A stretch of 7,876 nucleotides of DNA. Source: an uncultured Chitinophagaceae bacterium. GTDB lineage: Bacteria; Bacteroidota; Bacteroidia; Chitinophagales; Chitinophagaceae. The notes under the pieces were generated by a model. It was not told the origin of the DNA. It made no database searches and worked only from the letters and a program-made list of their open reading frames with translations. The position numbers and the translations under genes were made by a program. Positions 1 to 6,824 of this stretch are shown here, piece after piece. The DNA lies in contig CAMLEM010000066.1 in NCBI GenBank assembly GCA_946479005.1, positions 1-7,876 on the forward strand, read 5' to 3'. Every line of letters begins with the position of its first letter. Within the stretch, counting starts at the first letter, position 1.

Positions 1-968
1 AGTTTCGCGGTAAATAAAGTATCCGCCGCTACATAAATGGAATCGTCATCCTGTTTTATGATCATCAGCGGTTTTCGGGTGGCCAGGGTCCTGTCACGTT
101 TATTATCCCTGTAAACTTCGCCGGCGATAATGGTCGTGCCCTGGGCGGTGTCCACGATCACTACATTTCCCCTGGCGTGGCTGATGCCGCTGCTGTCATC
201 GTTGATGATCTGGTTGGCGGTGATGGTTACCTTGCCATCCTTTATGACCGGCCTTCCACCGAATTCAGCCCGCCCCGTGGCAAGATTGTAATAACCTTCA
301 CTGGTTTCTATGGTCCGACCGCTGCTGTCGCGAATGATGGTATAAGCAATGAAGCGCGCCACCTGGGTTTGGGTGTTATAAAGCAGGGAGTCCGTTTTGA
401 TATTGTAACCGGGATCCTTTAACTCCACGTTCTGTTTGAAATAAACATCCTTCAATCCCGCATAATAATAGCCTTCCCGGCTCGTAAGCACGGTTTTCTT
501 GTTGACCACTGTGCCTCCGCGCAGGTAGGTACCGATATCCGTGGTCATATCATACTCCAGGCTGGGTGTGGTCAGCGTTCCCTTGCCATCTGTGAGCCGA
601 ACTCCTCCATCGAGGTAGGCAATGCGGGGATCCATCAGGTAACGGAGATGACTGGAATAAATATTGGCCGTATCCGAATCATTGATATGTACATTGCCCC
701 AGGCTTCGAATGTGCGGGTGGCATTGTTGATCACGCAGCTGTCGCAGCTGAAATAACTGTTCCCCTGCCTGAGCTTTACATTTCCCGCCAGGATCTGGAT
801 CTGCACGGAATCATTGATCTTCCGGAACTCCAGTTTCCGCACGCCCGGCAGGATCTCCACATTCAGCATTGAATCACCGGGTGAGGAGCCGCTAACGGGA
901 ACGGGCACCTGCGCGGAAAGGCCTTCCAGCAGGAATGAAAAAATGAGGAAAAGAAAGAATGAACGCAT
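1..968 (-). CDS. OstA/LptA-like periplasmic protein, C-terminus cut off by window edge
   Basis: The reading frame runs open from ATG at 968 to the left edge, giving 322 codons; the C-terminus is missing. Residues 1-20 form a signal peptide (MRSFFLFLIFSFLLEGLSAQ) with likely cleavage after SA. The rest is a series of short beta-strand turns of the form GNVKL (62-66), GNVHI (91-95), GGVRL (121-125), GGTVV (151-155) and GNVVI (267-271), the pattern of OstA/LptA beta-jellyroll domains; I count at least two such domains. A CDSC pair lies at 75-78. LptA-type proteins bridge the periplasm and carry LPS from the inner membrane to LptD; that role here is inferred from family and from lptD nearby. The ATG starts 2 nt after the stop of the upstream mce gene, without its own promoter box, so translational coupling is likely. 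An export role in another glycolipid pathway cannot be excluded. Confidence 0.85.
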   Translation of the reverse strand, partial: MRSFFLFLIFSFLLEGLSAQVPVPVSGSSPGDSMLNVEILPGVRKLEFRKINDSVQIQILAGNVKLRQGNSYFSCDSCVINNATRTFEAWGNVHINDSDTANIYSSHLRYLMDPRIAYLDGGVRLTDGKGTLTTPSLEYDMTTDIGTYLRGGTVVNKKTVLTSREGYYYAGLKDVYFKQNVELKDPGYNIKTDSLLYNTQTQVARFIAYTIIRDSSGRTIETSEGYYNLATGRAEFGGRPVIKDGKVTITANQIINDDSSGISHARGNVVIVDTAQGTTIIAGEVYRDNKRDRTLATRKPLMIIKQDDDSIYVAADTLFTAK

Positions 969-970
969 TG

Positions 971-1960
971 TCAGTTGCCGCCGGGCGTGGAATCTTTTTT
1001 AAGAGGCGAAGTTAAATAGTCGCCCCTGTCGCGCCTGCCAAAGATGGAAAGATTAACATACCGTCTGGGATTGGCACGGAGATCATCTATCAGGATCTCT
1101 CCGCTCAGGATCAGATCATTCAGCTTATCGTATAATGTGCGATCGTTCAGCAGGGCGCCCAGTGATCCTTCGCTTGTTTTTAGCTTCGACAATGAGCTTT
1201 TCATATCGGCGATCATCGCGTTCAGGGAATCAATGGTGGGTTGAATGGCAACACGGGCCAGCTGATCCGAGAACTGTTTGGCATTGCTGATGATCCGGTT
1301 GATGCTGTCATTGTTATTTTTCAGGTTGGTCGTGATGTCCCTGGCATTGTTCAGGGTAGCGGCCAGCGGACCGGTCTGGTTATCGAGAAGACCGTTCAAT
1401 GCGCTACTGGCCCGGTTTAAATTCGCGAGTGTTTGCTGGAGGTTGGTCCTTGCTTCCGAGTTGATCACCCCATTCACCCCACTCAGCGTGACGGATAAAG
1501 TATCCAGTACGCCCCTCACTTTGGACAGCGTTGGGGTCAGCTGCGCTTTCACATCATCAAGGATACCTGCATCCACTCTCGTCAGCAATGTATCCCCGGG
1601 TTCAAGGAATTCCGTCGAGTTCCCTTTTTCAATGATGATGAATGAAGACCCCACGAGCGGAGAGGAGATATAGGCTCTTGAATCTTTTGGAATGTTGACG
1701 TCTTCCGTCAGGTTGATGGTAGCCACCACACCCGAAACCATTTTATCCTTGGCTTCCAGTTCATACACGCTCCCGATCACATAGCCATTGATCTTTACTT
1801 CATTCGACTTGGAAAGAGGGCCCAGGTCCCCGAACACGGCATAGATCTTCTTCCTTTTGGTGAGTACATCCTTGCCTTTGAGGAAATTGAACCCGAGAAT
1901 GAGGATTGTAAGGGCTACGATCGTTAGAATGCCGACCTTGGTTTCGTTACTGACTTTCAT
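971..1960 (-). CDS. MCE/MlaD family lipid-transport protein
   Basis: This 329-residue protein has one N-terminal membrane anchor (about residues 9-25, ILTIVALTILILGFNFL) followed by a single MCE domain (about 37-113, including GPLSKSNEVKINGYVIGSV). A long helical, Asn/Leu/Ser-rich region (about 135-265) is probably coiled coil. The tail LRANPRRYVNLSIFGRR (294-310) is, from memory, characteristic of Bacteroidota MCE proteins. MCE proteins form periplasmic rings or tubes that move phospholipids between the membranes, usually with an MlaE/MlaF ABC transporter; neither is in the window. The layout resembles PqiB/MlaD-type anchored proteins, but with one domain. The start is ATG, preceded by a TATTTTTG box. 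The stop sits 2 nt before the ostA-like start, so the two are probably co-transcribed. Family assignment is firm; the substrate is inferred. Confidence 0.93.
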   Translation of the reverse strand: MKVSNETKVGILTIVALTILILGFNFLKGKDVLTKRKKIYAVFGDLGPLSKSNEVKINGYVIGSVYELEAKDKMVSGVVATINLTEDVNIPKDSRAYISSPLVGSSFIIIEKGNSTEFLEPGDTLLTRVDAGILDDVKAQLTPTLSKVRGVLDTLSVTLSGVNGVINSEARTNLQQTLANLNRASSALNGLLDNQTGPLAATLNNARDITTNLKNNNDSINRIISNAKQFSDQLARVAIQPTIDSLNAMIADMKSSLSKLKTSEGSLGALLNDRTLYDKLNDLILSGEILIDDLRANPRRYVNLSIFGRRDRGDYLTSPLKKDSTPGGN

Positions 1961-1968
1961 TGTGGTAG

Positions 1969-1976
1969 CAAAAATA
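1969..1976 (-). promoter_or_regulatory. Candidate -7 promoter box of mce-ostA
   Basis: TATTTTTG on the minus strand matches the Bacteroidota -7 consensus TAnnTTTG exactly and ends 8 nt before the mce ATG. No TTG is seen at the usual -33 distance. The same T-run directly follows a hairpin that could terminate the amidase transcript. Confidence 0.45.
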
Positions 1977-1997
1977 GAGGGTTTCCGTGGGAAACCC
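1970..1997 (-). terminator. Terminator-like hairpin after the amidase gene
   Basis: Arms 1979-1986 and 1990-1997 form a perfect 8-bp stem (GGGTTTCC/GGAAACCC) with a 3-nt loop. On the minus strand it lies 5 nt after the amidase stop codon and is followed by TCTATTTTTG, a short T-rich tract. This is the form of a rho-independent terminator, although the tract is interrupted and the loop is tight. It would end or attenuate the amidase transcript before mce. Confidence 0.5.
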
Positions 1998-2002
1998 CTG
2001 TC

Positions 2003-3061
2003 TTACCTCACTGCATCCCTTTCCTTTTCCATCTTATCGTGCTCGTGCAGCATCGCCGACACATCAATGCTTGGAAAAGGCGCTTCGGTTTTTGCTCCAA
2101 CGCCCTCAGTATTTTCGGCCTGCTTCTCCAGCCAGGTGATATAGGTTTTCAAAGCATTTACGATACAACGTGCCAGCTCGTTCTGGCCTTCTTCGCTGTT
2201 GAGGTATCTTTCTTCTTCAGGATTGCTGATAAAGCCGGTTTCCACCAGGATACTTGGCATCGCCGTGGCCTGCAATACCCAGATACCTACACCGCGTTGG
2301 CGGACATCACGGTCAACACGACCCACTCTCACGAACTCATCCTGCACAAAGCCGGCCAGGGTTGCACTTCTCTTGAAATATTGCTTGGTCTTCAACAATG
2401 AAAGCGCGATGAACTCAGGAGAGTTCGGATCCACTTCACCATAATTCTGTTTGAAATTCTCCTCCTGCATCATCGGTGCATTCTCACGTACAGCCAGTTC
2501 CTTGTCATCTCCTTTATGCGCTCCCCAGATATAAGTTTCGGTTCCTTTCGCTGTACTGGGAGAGGTCCAGTAGCGGTATTGCGGAACTTTTTTTGTCTTC
2601 TTCTTCCGGTTCTTTCCCTTTCCCACATAATAGGTTACAGTTTTATAACCTGTGATCTCCGAATGTTTCTTAGGTGGCGCGGAATTCACGTGGATGCAAA
2701 GGAAGAGGTCGCCATTGCTTTCATTTGCCAGGTTGGCCCGGGCGTGCAGGGCGGGATAGATATCGGTCTTGCGGGTATAAACGAGCTTGATCTCCGGGAG
2801 TTCTTTTTCGATTAGGGCACCTACCTTCAGCGACACATCCAGGCAGATGTCTTTTTCCACGGAGTAGGCACCGCGGGCGCCGGGATCAGAACCCCCGTGG
2901 CCAGGGTCGATCACTATGGTCTTAAGGATTTTTTGCTGTTTCCCTTCCGGTGAATCCTTATCCAGGAAACCGGATATGGTCAGGCCAAAGGCAGCCAGCA
3001 AAAACAGTAACAGGGTCCGTGCGATCATTTTCTTCAGTTTTTCGGTTAAGGGAATCTTCAC
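2003..3061 (-). CDS. N-acetylmuramoyl-L-alanine amidase (Amidase_3, AmiC-like)
   Basis: The enzyme cleaves the amide bond between muramic acid and the stem peptide of peptidoglycan, in the periplasm. An N-terminal basic segment plus hydrophobic run (about residues 12-31) is a signal peptide or anchor. The Amidase_3 domain spans about 47-312. Visible zinc ligands are H55 in IDPGHGGSDPGARG, E69 in SVEKDICLD and H124 in LCIHVNSAP; the catalytic glutamate is E274 in SILVETGFISNPEE. Between HVNSAP and GTETYIWG is an extra stretch of roughly 35-40 residues with a very basic core (KGKNRKKKTKK, 148-158). The C-terminal 35 residues are polar and probably disordered. The called start is GTG at 3061; ATG at 3028 (residue 12) is a credible alternative, because it leaves the hydrophobic segment intact. 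The gene is divergent from lptD, with about 60 bp between them. Confidence 0.95.
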   Translation of the reverse strand: MKIPLTEKLKKMIARTLLLFLLAAFGLTISGFLDKDSPEGKQQKILKTIVIDPGHGGSDPGARGAYSVEKDICLDVSLKVGALIEKELPEIKLVYTRKTDIYPALHARANLANESNGDLFLCIHVNSAPPKKHSEITGYKTVTYYVGKGKNRKKKTKKVPQYRYWTSPSTAKGTETYIWGAHKGDDKELAVRENAPMMQEENFKQNYGEVDPNSPEFIALSLLKTKQYFKRSATLAGFVQDEFVRVGRVDRDVRQRGVGIWVLQATAMPSILVETGFISNPEEERYLNSEEGQNELARCIVNALKTYITWLEKQAENTEGVGAKTEAPFPSIDVSAMLHEHDKMEKERDAVR

Positions 3062-3103
3062 ATTTGTTTAAGGCTCCGCATAACACACGAGTGGATAAAG
3101 ATT

Positions 3104-3111
3104 TACATTTG
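3104..3111 (+). promoter_or_regulatory. Candidate -7 promoter box of lptD
   Basis: TACATTTG matches TAnnTTTG exactly and ends 10 nt before the lptD ATG at 3122. No TTG lies at the expected -33 position. Transcription starting a few bases downstream would give a 5' leader of only a few nucleotides. Confidence 0.45.
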
Positions 3112-3121
3112 CTTTTACCTC

Positions 3122-5848
3122 ATGAAGCAGCCCTACAAATTTAGCTCAAAAATTTTTTTAAAAGGGGTACTTGCTCTCGTTATTATTTGCGCACAGACGT
3201 GGAAAACAACCGCCAGCGGGGTTCAAAAACCGGAAATTCGCAGGCCTTTAACAACTCAGGACACCACGAAGCCCCGCAACTCCCCGGATACCAGCCGTCT
3301 TCCCACGATCATCACTTCCGACACAACGCGCCTACCCGGCACAGATACAACGTTCACAACCCCCCGAATTGATACGTTCCGGCTAAAACTTTCCAGCGAT
3401 ACTTTGGATGCACCTCTAAAATATTCGGCCATCGACTCCGTGGTAGTGCTCATCAAAGACCAGAAGATCCTGATGTATGGTCAAACCAGGACTGAGTACA
3501 AAGACATTACGCTCACCGCCCCGGAAGTGGAGGTGGACCAGAAAACCCAGACCGTTACGGCCGTGAACCGCGTTGACAGCCTGGGGCTTGCCATCGAGAA
3601 TCCCACTTTCAAGGATGGCTCCAACCAGTTCACCAGTGATACGATCCGGTATAATTTCAAAACAGGGGTAGGCCTGACCAAGAACACCTATACCCAACAG
3701 GATGAGATGTTCGTATTTGGCAAGGTGGCCAAGAAAGTGAACGAGAACACCACTTTCATCAAAGGAGCCCGGTTTACCACCTGCAATCTCGATGATCCTC
3801 ATTTCGCCTTTGTCACCAATAAAATGAAAGTGATCACGCAGAAAGTGGCTGTTTCCGGGCCTACACACCCTGAGTTCGAAGGCGTACCTGTTCCGATCTA
3901 TCTTCCCTTTGGAATCTATCCCCTGAAGAGGGGCCAGCATTCCGGACTGCTTCCTCCCCAGTTCGCCACCAATGAACAATTTGGACTCGGACTCGAGGGT
4001 TTGGGCTACTATAAAGTACTGAGCCAGTACTGGGATGCGCGGGTTTACGGAAATATTTATTCATACGGAGGATGGACAGCCAATCTCAACCCGACCTACA
4101 GGAAGAGATATCGATATAGTGGCTCCATCAATTTCAGTGTGCAGAACACACATATCAATTTCAAGGGAGACCCCGATTATATCAAGAACAAGAGTTATTT
4201 CCTTACCTGGAGTCACGCGGTTGACAGCCGGGCCCGACCGGGCACTTCATTTTCTGCGAGCGTGAATGCCGGCTCCACCAAATTCCATCAGTATATTCCG
4301 AATGGAAATATGCTGAACTTCCAGAACCAGTTCGGATCGTCGATCACCTATTCAAAAACCTGGGCGAACAAACCTTATAATCTCACCCTGGCCGCTAACC
4401 ACAACCAGAATAATTTCACCCGGCTCATCAACGTAAACCTTCCCGATGCCAGCTTTACGCTCACATCCATCTACCCGTTCCAGCGTAAAAACCAGGTGGG
4501 TACGCAACGCTGGTACGAAAAGATCGGGGTGGGGTACAATGGGAACTTCAGGAACCAATTTTCGTTTTACGACACCGCCTTTTCATTCCGGCAGCTGATC
4601 GATACACTGCAATGGGGCGCCCAGCATAATTTTCCCCTCGTAATGTCGTTGCCTCCCATATTGGGCGGAGCCGTGATGATACAGCCGAACATTTCCTATT
4701 CGCAAATGTGGATCCAGCGGAAAACAAGGAATCAATGGAACCCTGCCACCCAGAAGATCGATACCATCACGAAGGACGGGCTCTTCATTGACCAGAATCT
4801 AAGCTTTGGCCTCAGTTTCAATACGGCGGTTTATGGAACCTACCAGTTCCGAAACTCCAGGCTCATCGCCATCCGGCACGTGATCCGCCCCTCCATCAGC
4901 TTTAATTACAGGCCCGACCTTTCAAAGCAGAATTATTATACAGATACCGTCATCGCGGGGCAGGCACCATTCAGGCAGTCGCTGTTTGCGGGTGCTCTTT
5001 TCCCGGGGTTCTCAGAGGGAAGGACCGGGGGACTTGGATTTTCCATAGACAATTTCCTGGAGATGAAATGGCGGTCCAAGAAAGACACCGGGGATGCCGC
5101 GATTAAGAAGATCCGTCTGATTGACGGGTATGGATTCAATACCAGCTATAATTTCCTGCGGGATTCGATGAAGCTTGATATGATCAATCTCTATCTCCGC
5201 ACCAATCTTTTTGAAAAGATAAACATCACGGCCAATACGATCCTGAACCCTTATAAAACGGACAGGTTTGGAAGGAATATAGACGAATTCGCCTGGGAAG
5301 GGGAAGGCTTTAGCCTGGGCCGGCTGAGTTATGGATCTGTGGCCATCAGCACCAGCCTCCGAAGCAAACCCAAAGATGAGGCGAAAGAAGCGGAGAGAAG
5401 GAAGCAGGTGGAACAAAATCTCCGGGACCCGGCGCTCATTGCCGATCAGCGGCGGCTAATGGAATATATGCAATCGAATCCCTCGGAGTTCGTGGATTTC
5501 AATATTCCCTGGCAGGTGAGCCTGGGATATTCCCTGTCGTTCGCCACCCGGCTGAAGTCTGACCTTTCAGGATTTGAAAAAGAATTCAGCTCCAACCTGA
5601 ATTTCAATGGCAGTTTCAGCCTGACCCCCAAATGGAACTTCAGTGCAAACGGGTATTATGATTTTGACACCAAGCAAATGCAGTCGCTTTCTATGTCGAT
5701 CAACCGCGATATGCATTGCTGGCAGATGAGCATCAGCGTCACGCCAGTGGGGTTGTACCGGTGGTTCGCCTTTACCATCAGCCCGAAGGCATCCATTCTC
5801 CAGGACCTGAAGATCAACCGGACGCGGTCATTTACGGATTTCTTTTAA
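3122..5848 (+). CDS. lptD: LptD-type outer-membrane LPS assembly protein
   Basis: LptD is the outer-membrane barrel that inserts LPS into the outer leaflet. The 908-residue protein begins with a signal peptide (about 1-32) and a Thr/Pro-rich linker (about 33-100). An OstA-like jellyroll domain follows (about 105-250), then the LptD hallmark GVPVPIYLPFGIYPLK (254-269) leading into SGLLPPQF (274-281), and a barrel of alternating aromatic/polar strands to the C-terminal phenylalanine. Two cysteines remain after the signal peptide, C221 (TTCN) and C866 (MHCW), placed like one inter-domain disulfide of E. coli LptD. A charged, probably helical segment (748-786) interrupts the barrel near VDFNIPW. 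The length exceeds E. coli LptD (about 784), as I recall is usual in Bacteroidota. The start is ATG with a TACATTTG box just upstream. No LptE-like gene is visible here. Confidence 0.93.
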   Translation: MKQPYKFSSKIFLKGVLALVIICAQTWKTTASGVQKPEIRRPLTTQDTTKPRNSPDTSRLPTIITSDTTRLPGTDTTFTTPRIDTFRLKLSSDTLDAPLKYSAIDSVVVLIKDQKILMYGQTRTEYKDITLTAPEVEVDQKTQTVTAVNRVDSLGLAIENPTFKDGSNQFTSDTIRYNFKTGVGLTKNTYTQQDEMFVFGKVAKKVNENTTFIKGARFTTCNLDDPHFAFVTNKMKVITQKVAVSGPTHPEFEGVPVPIYLPFGIYPLKRGQHSGLLPPQFATNEQFGLGLEGLGYYKVLSQYWDARVYGNIYSYGGWTANLNPTYRKRYRYSGSINFSVQNTHINFKGDPDYIKNKSYFLTWSHAVDSRARPGTSFSASVNAGSTKFHQYIPNGNMLNFQNQFGSSITYSKTWANKPYNLTLAANHNQNNFTRLINVNLPDASFTLTSIYPFQRKNQVGTQRWYEKIGVGYNGNFRNQFSFYDTAFSFRQLIDTLQWGAQHNFPLVMSLPPILGGAVMIQPNISYSQMWIQRKTRNQWNPATQKIDTITKDGLFIDQNLSFGLSFNTAVYGTYQFRNSRLIAIRHVIRPSISFNYRPDLSKQNYYTDTVIAGQAPFRQSLFAGALFPGFSEGRTGGLGFSIDNFLEMKWRSKKDTGDAAIKKIRLIDGYGFNTSYNFLRDSMKLDMINLYLRTNLFEKINITANTILNPYKTDRFGRNIDEFAWEGEGFSLGRLSYGSVAISTSLRSKPKDEAKEAERRKQVEQNLRDPALIADQRRLMEYMQSNPSEFVDFNIPWQVSLGYSLSFATRLKSDLSGFEKEFSSNLNFNGSFSLTPKWNFSANGYYDFDTKQMQSLSMSINRDMHCWQMSISVTPVGLYRWFAFTISPKASILQDLKINRTRSFTDFF
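3136..3143 (-). promoter_or_regulatory. Possible -7 box for the amidase, inside the lptD start
   Basis: TAAATTTG on the minus strand matches TAnnTTTG and lies 74 nt upstream of the amidase GTG, overlapping codons 5-8 of lptD. It is the only match in the divergent spacer region on this strand. No -33 TTG is visible. If real, it would make the two divergent transcription units overlap at their 5' ends. Confidence 0.25.
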
Positions 5849-5849
5849 C

Positions 5850-5972
5850 GCGTTTCCCATAGATCTCACAGATACGTACCTTAATTTCGAAGAATGGCTT
5901 TGGCCTACGAATTTCGGCCTGTTCATCTGTGAAATCTGTGTGTATTCAATCTGTGAGATCTGTGGGAAACGC
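5850..5972. repeat. Palindromic TCTGTG repeat element, family 1, copy 1
   Basis: Arms 5850-5873 and 5949-5972 are complementary at 23 of 24 positions, and the exception is a G-U pair in RNA. The right half carries TCTGTG at 5926, 5935, 5950 and 5959 (spacings 9, 15, 9). The left arm carries the complements CATAGA at 5858 and CACAGA at 5867, also 9 apart. The core from GAAG to GGCC (5889-5919) resembles the core of the copy at 7526-7673. There is no open frame of note. The element fills the spacer between convergent lptD and plsC. Confidence 0.8.
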
Positions 5973-5984
5973 TTTTTATTTTTT
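5850..5984 (+). terminator. Candidate lptD terminator formed by repeat element
   Basis: The inverted repeat starts one base after the lptD stop codon (TAA, 5846-5848). Its right arm ends at 5972, directly followed by TTTTTATTTTTT (5973-5984). A 24-bp stem and a T-tract suit rho-independent termination of lptD, although the 75-nt loop is far larger than usual. On the minus strand no T-tract follows, so plsC would not be terminated here in the same way. Confidence 0.4.
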
Positions 5985-6711
5985 AACTAGCCGTATAGTA
6001 TGCTTTCATAATGTGGAATACCTCATTTTTCAATTCCTCCGCCGTCTTCCCTTCAGGACTCACTGCCGGCAAAAAATGCATCTCCACCCGGTGCGGCCAG
6101 AAATAAAACACCCTCCTCGGGAAAACGACCTTTGTATAAAACATCAGCGTGGGGATCACAGATTTTCCGGTTTCCACCGCCAGCCGGAAAGCCCCATTAT
6201 GAAAAGGCTGTAACGGTTCCTTCGTTTTGTTCCTTGTGCCTTCCGGGTAAATGCACATATGCAATCCCATCTGGAGCACCCGCTTCATTTCAAGAAAGCT
6301 GTTCTTCCTGCTATCCTCGCTTTTGCGGTCAACCAGCACGCTGCCTCTTTTATAAATGATGCCGAACAGGGGGATCTTCGTGAATTCTTTCTTGGCGATG
6401 GTCTTGTTGGTACCAGGGATTCCCGGTGAGGAAAGGGGTACGTCCATAAACGTATTGTGGTTGCAAACCACCACGTAATTTTCTCCTTTTTTAAAATTCT
6501 CTTTCCCCTTAAAGATCCGCCGCACACCGGTCAGTACAAAGAATGCCTTCATCCAGATCCGGGAAAGCGAGATGAAATAGATCGTGCGTTTCGGCTCAGC
6601 CCATAACCCTGTCAGGAGAAAAGGAATATAGATGATCAGCATCGTGACGATGAAAACGATCATCGCCCAAAGGGCAAATATTCTTGCGAGTATGTCTTTA
6701 ATGTACTTCAA
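5983..6711 (-). CDS. plsC: 1-acyl-sn-glycerol-3-phosphate acyltransferase (PlsC/LPLAT family)
   Basis: It is predicted to transfer an acyl chain to lysophosphatidic acid to make phosphatidic acid, at the inner membrane. Over 242 residues, two hydrophobic stretches near the N-terminus (about 15-36 and 44-62) suggest membrane attachment. Acyltransferase motif I is NHNTFMD (H85 and D90, the HX4D catalytic pair). Motif II is GSVLVDRKS (123-131), motif III is YPEGTR (155-160) and motif IV is VIPT (185-188). All are intact. The called start is TTG at 6711; a stop codon lies four codons further upstream and the only other early choice is ATG at 6663 (residue 17), inside the first hydrophobic segment. 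TAAATTTG ends 4 nt before the TTG. The stop codon lies in the T-tract of the repeat element. Paralogues in this family can acylate ornithine lipids, so the exact substrate is inferred. Confidence 0.92.
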   Translation of the reverse strand: MKYIKDILARIFALWAMIVFIVTMLIIYIPFLLTGLWAEPKRTIYFISLSRIWMKAFFVLTGVRRIFKGKENFKKGENYVVVCNHNTFMDVPLSSPGIPGTNKTIAKKEFTKIPLFGIIYKRGSVLVDRKSEDSRKNSFLEMKRVLQMGLHMCIYPEGTRNKTKEPLQPFHNGAFRLAVETGKSVIPTLMFYTKVVFPRRVFYFWPHRVEMHFLPAVSPEGKTAEELKNEVFHIMKAYYTAS

Positions 6712-6715
6712 ACTA

Positions 6716-6723
6716 CAAATTTA
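6716..6723 (-). promoter_or_regulatory. Candidate -7 promoter box of plsC
   Basis: TAAATTTG on the minus strand fits TAnnTTTG exactly and ends 4 nt before the TTG start. Its -33 region falls within the repeat element at 6726-6820, and no TTG is seen there. Confidence 0.45.
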
Positions 6724-6725
6724 AT

Positions 6726-6820
6726 CTCTGCGGCCCTCTGTGATAGCTCTGTGGTACTCTGTGTCCCTGTATTTTTTTGCTAGCAGAGGGCCACAGAGGT
6801 ACACAGAGAACCACGGAGAA
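6726..6820. repeat. Palindromic CTCTGTG repeat element, family 2
   Basis: The left half has TCTGTG at 6737, 6748 and 6758 (steps 11 and 10). The right half has the complement CACAGA at 6792 and 6802 and a variant CACGGA at 6812 (steps of 10). The halves form an imperfect inverted repeat around a T-run (6772-6778). A perfect 9-bp pairing also exists between 6732-6740 and 6784-6792. The element occupies nearly all of the 113-bp spacer between ung and plsC. Unit spacing, flanking bases and lack of the GTTTCCC terminus set it apart from the elements at 5850 and 7526. No coding content was found. Confidence 0.75.
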
Positions 6821-6824
6821 TCCA

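Noticed and set aside
1278..1673. 131-codon plus-strand frame with a hydrophobic start, opposite mce
   Set aside because: Its Leu/Val/Ser-rich look comes from the complement of the Asn/Leu-rich mce helical region; no family is recognised.
1979..1997. GTTTCC hairpin considered as a fragment of the repeat family with GTTTCCC ends
   Set aside because: Only about seven bases are shared, no TCTGTG word is nearby, and a plain terminator explains it better.
2039..2401. 120-codon plus-strand frame opposite the amidase
   Set aside because: The opposite strand encodes the catalytic glutamate motif and C-terminus of a clear amidase.
3416..3979. 187-codon open frame antisense to lptD
   Set aside because: It lies fully inside lptD on the opposite strand, has no recognisable motif, and is a shadow of that gene's codon pattern.
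5012..5416. 134-codon open frame antisense to the 3' half of lptD
   Set aside because: It is wholly within a strongly supported barrel gene and shows no domain, signal peptide or promoter.
5926..5964. Regular TCTGTG words considered as a CRISPR array
   Set aside because: The units are only 6-7 bp with 3-9 bp between them and sit in a palindrome; there are no unique spacers of typical length and no cas genes.
6726..6820. Element considered as a riboswitch or T-box leader for plsC
   Set aside because: Half of it lies upstream of the plsC -7 box, so it would not be in the mRNA, and no known aptamer core is recognisable.
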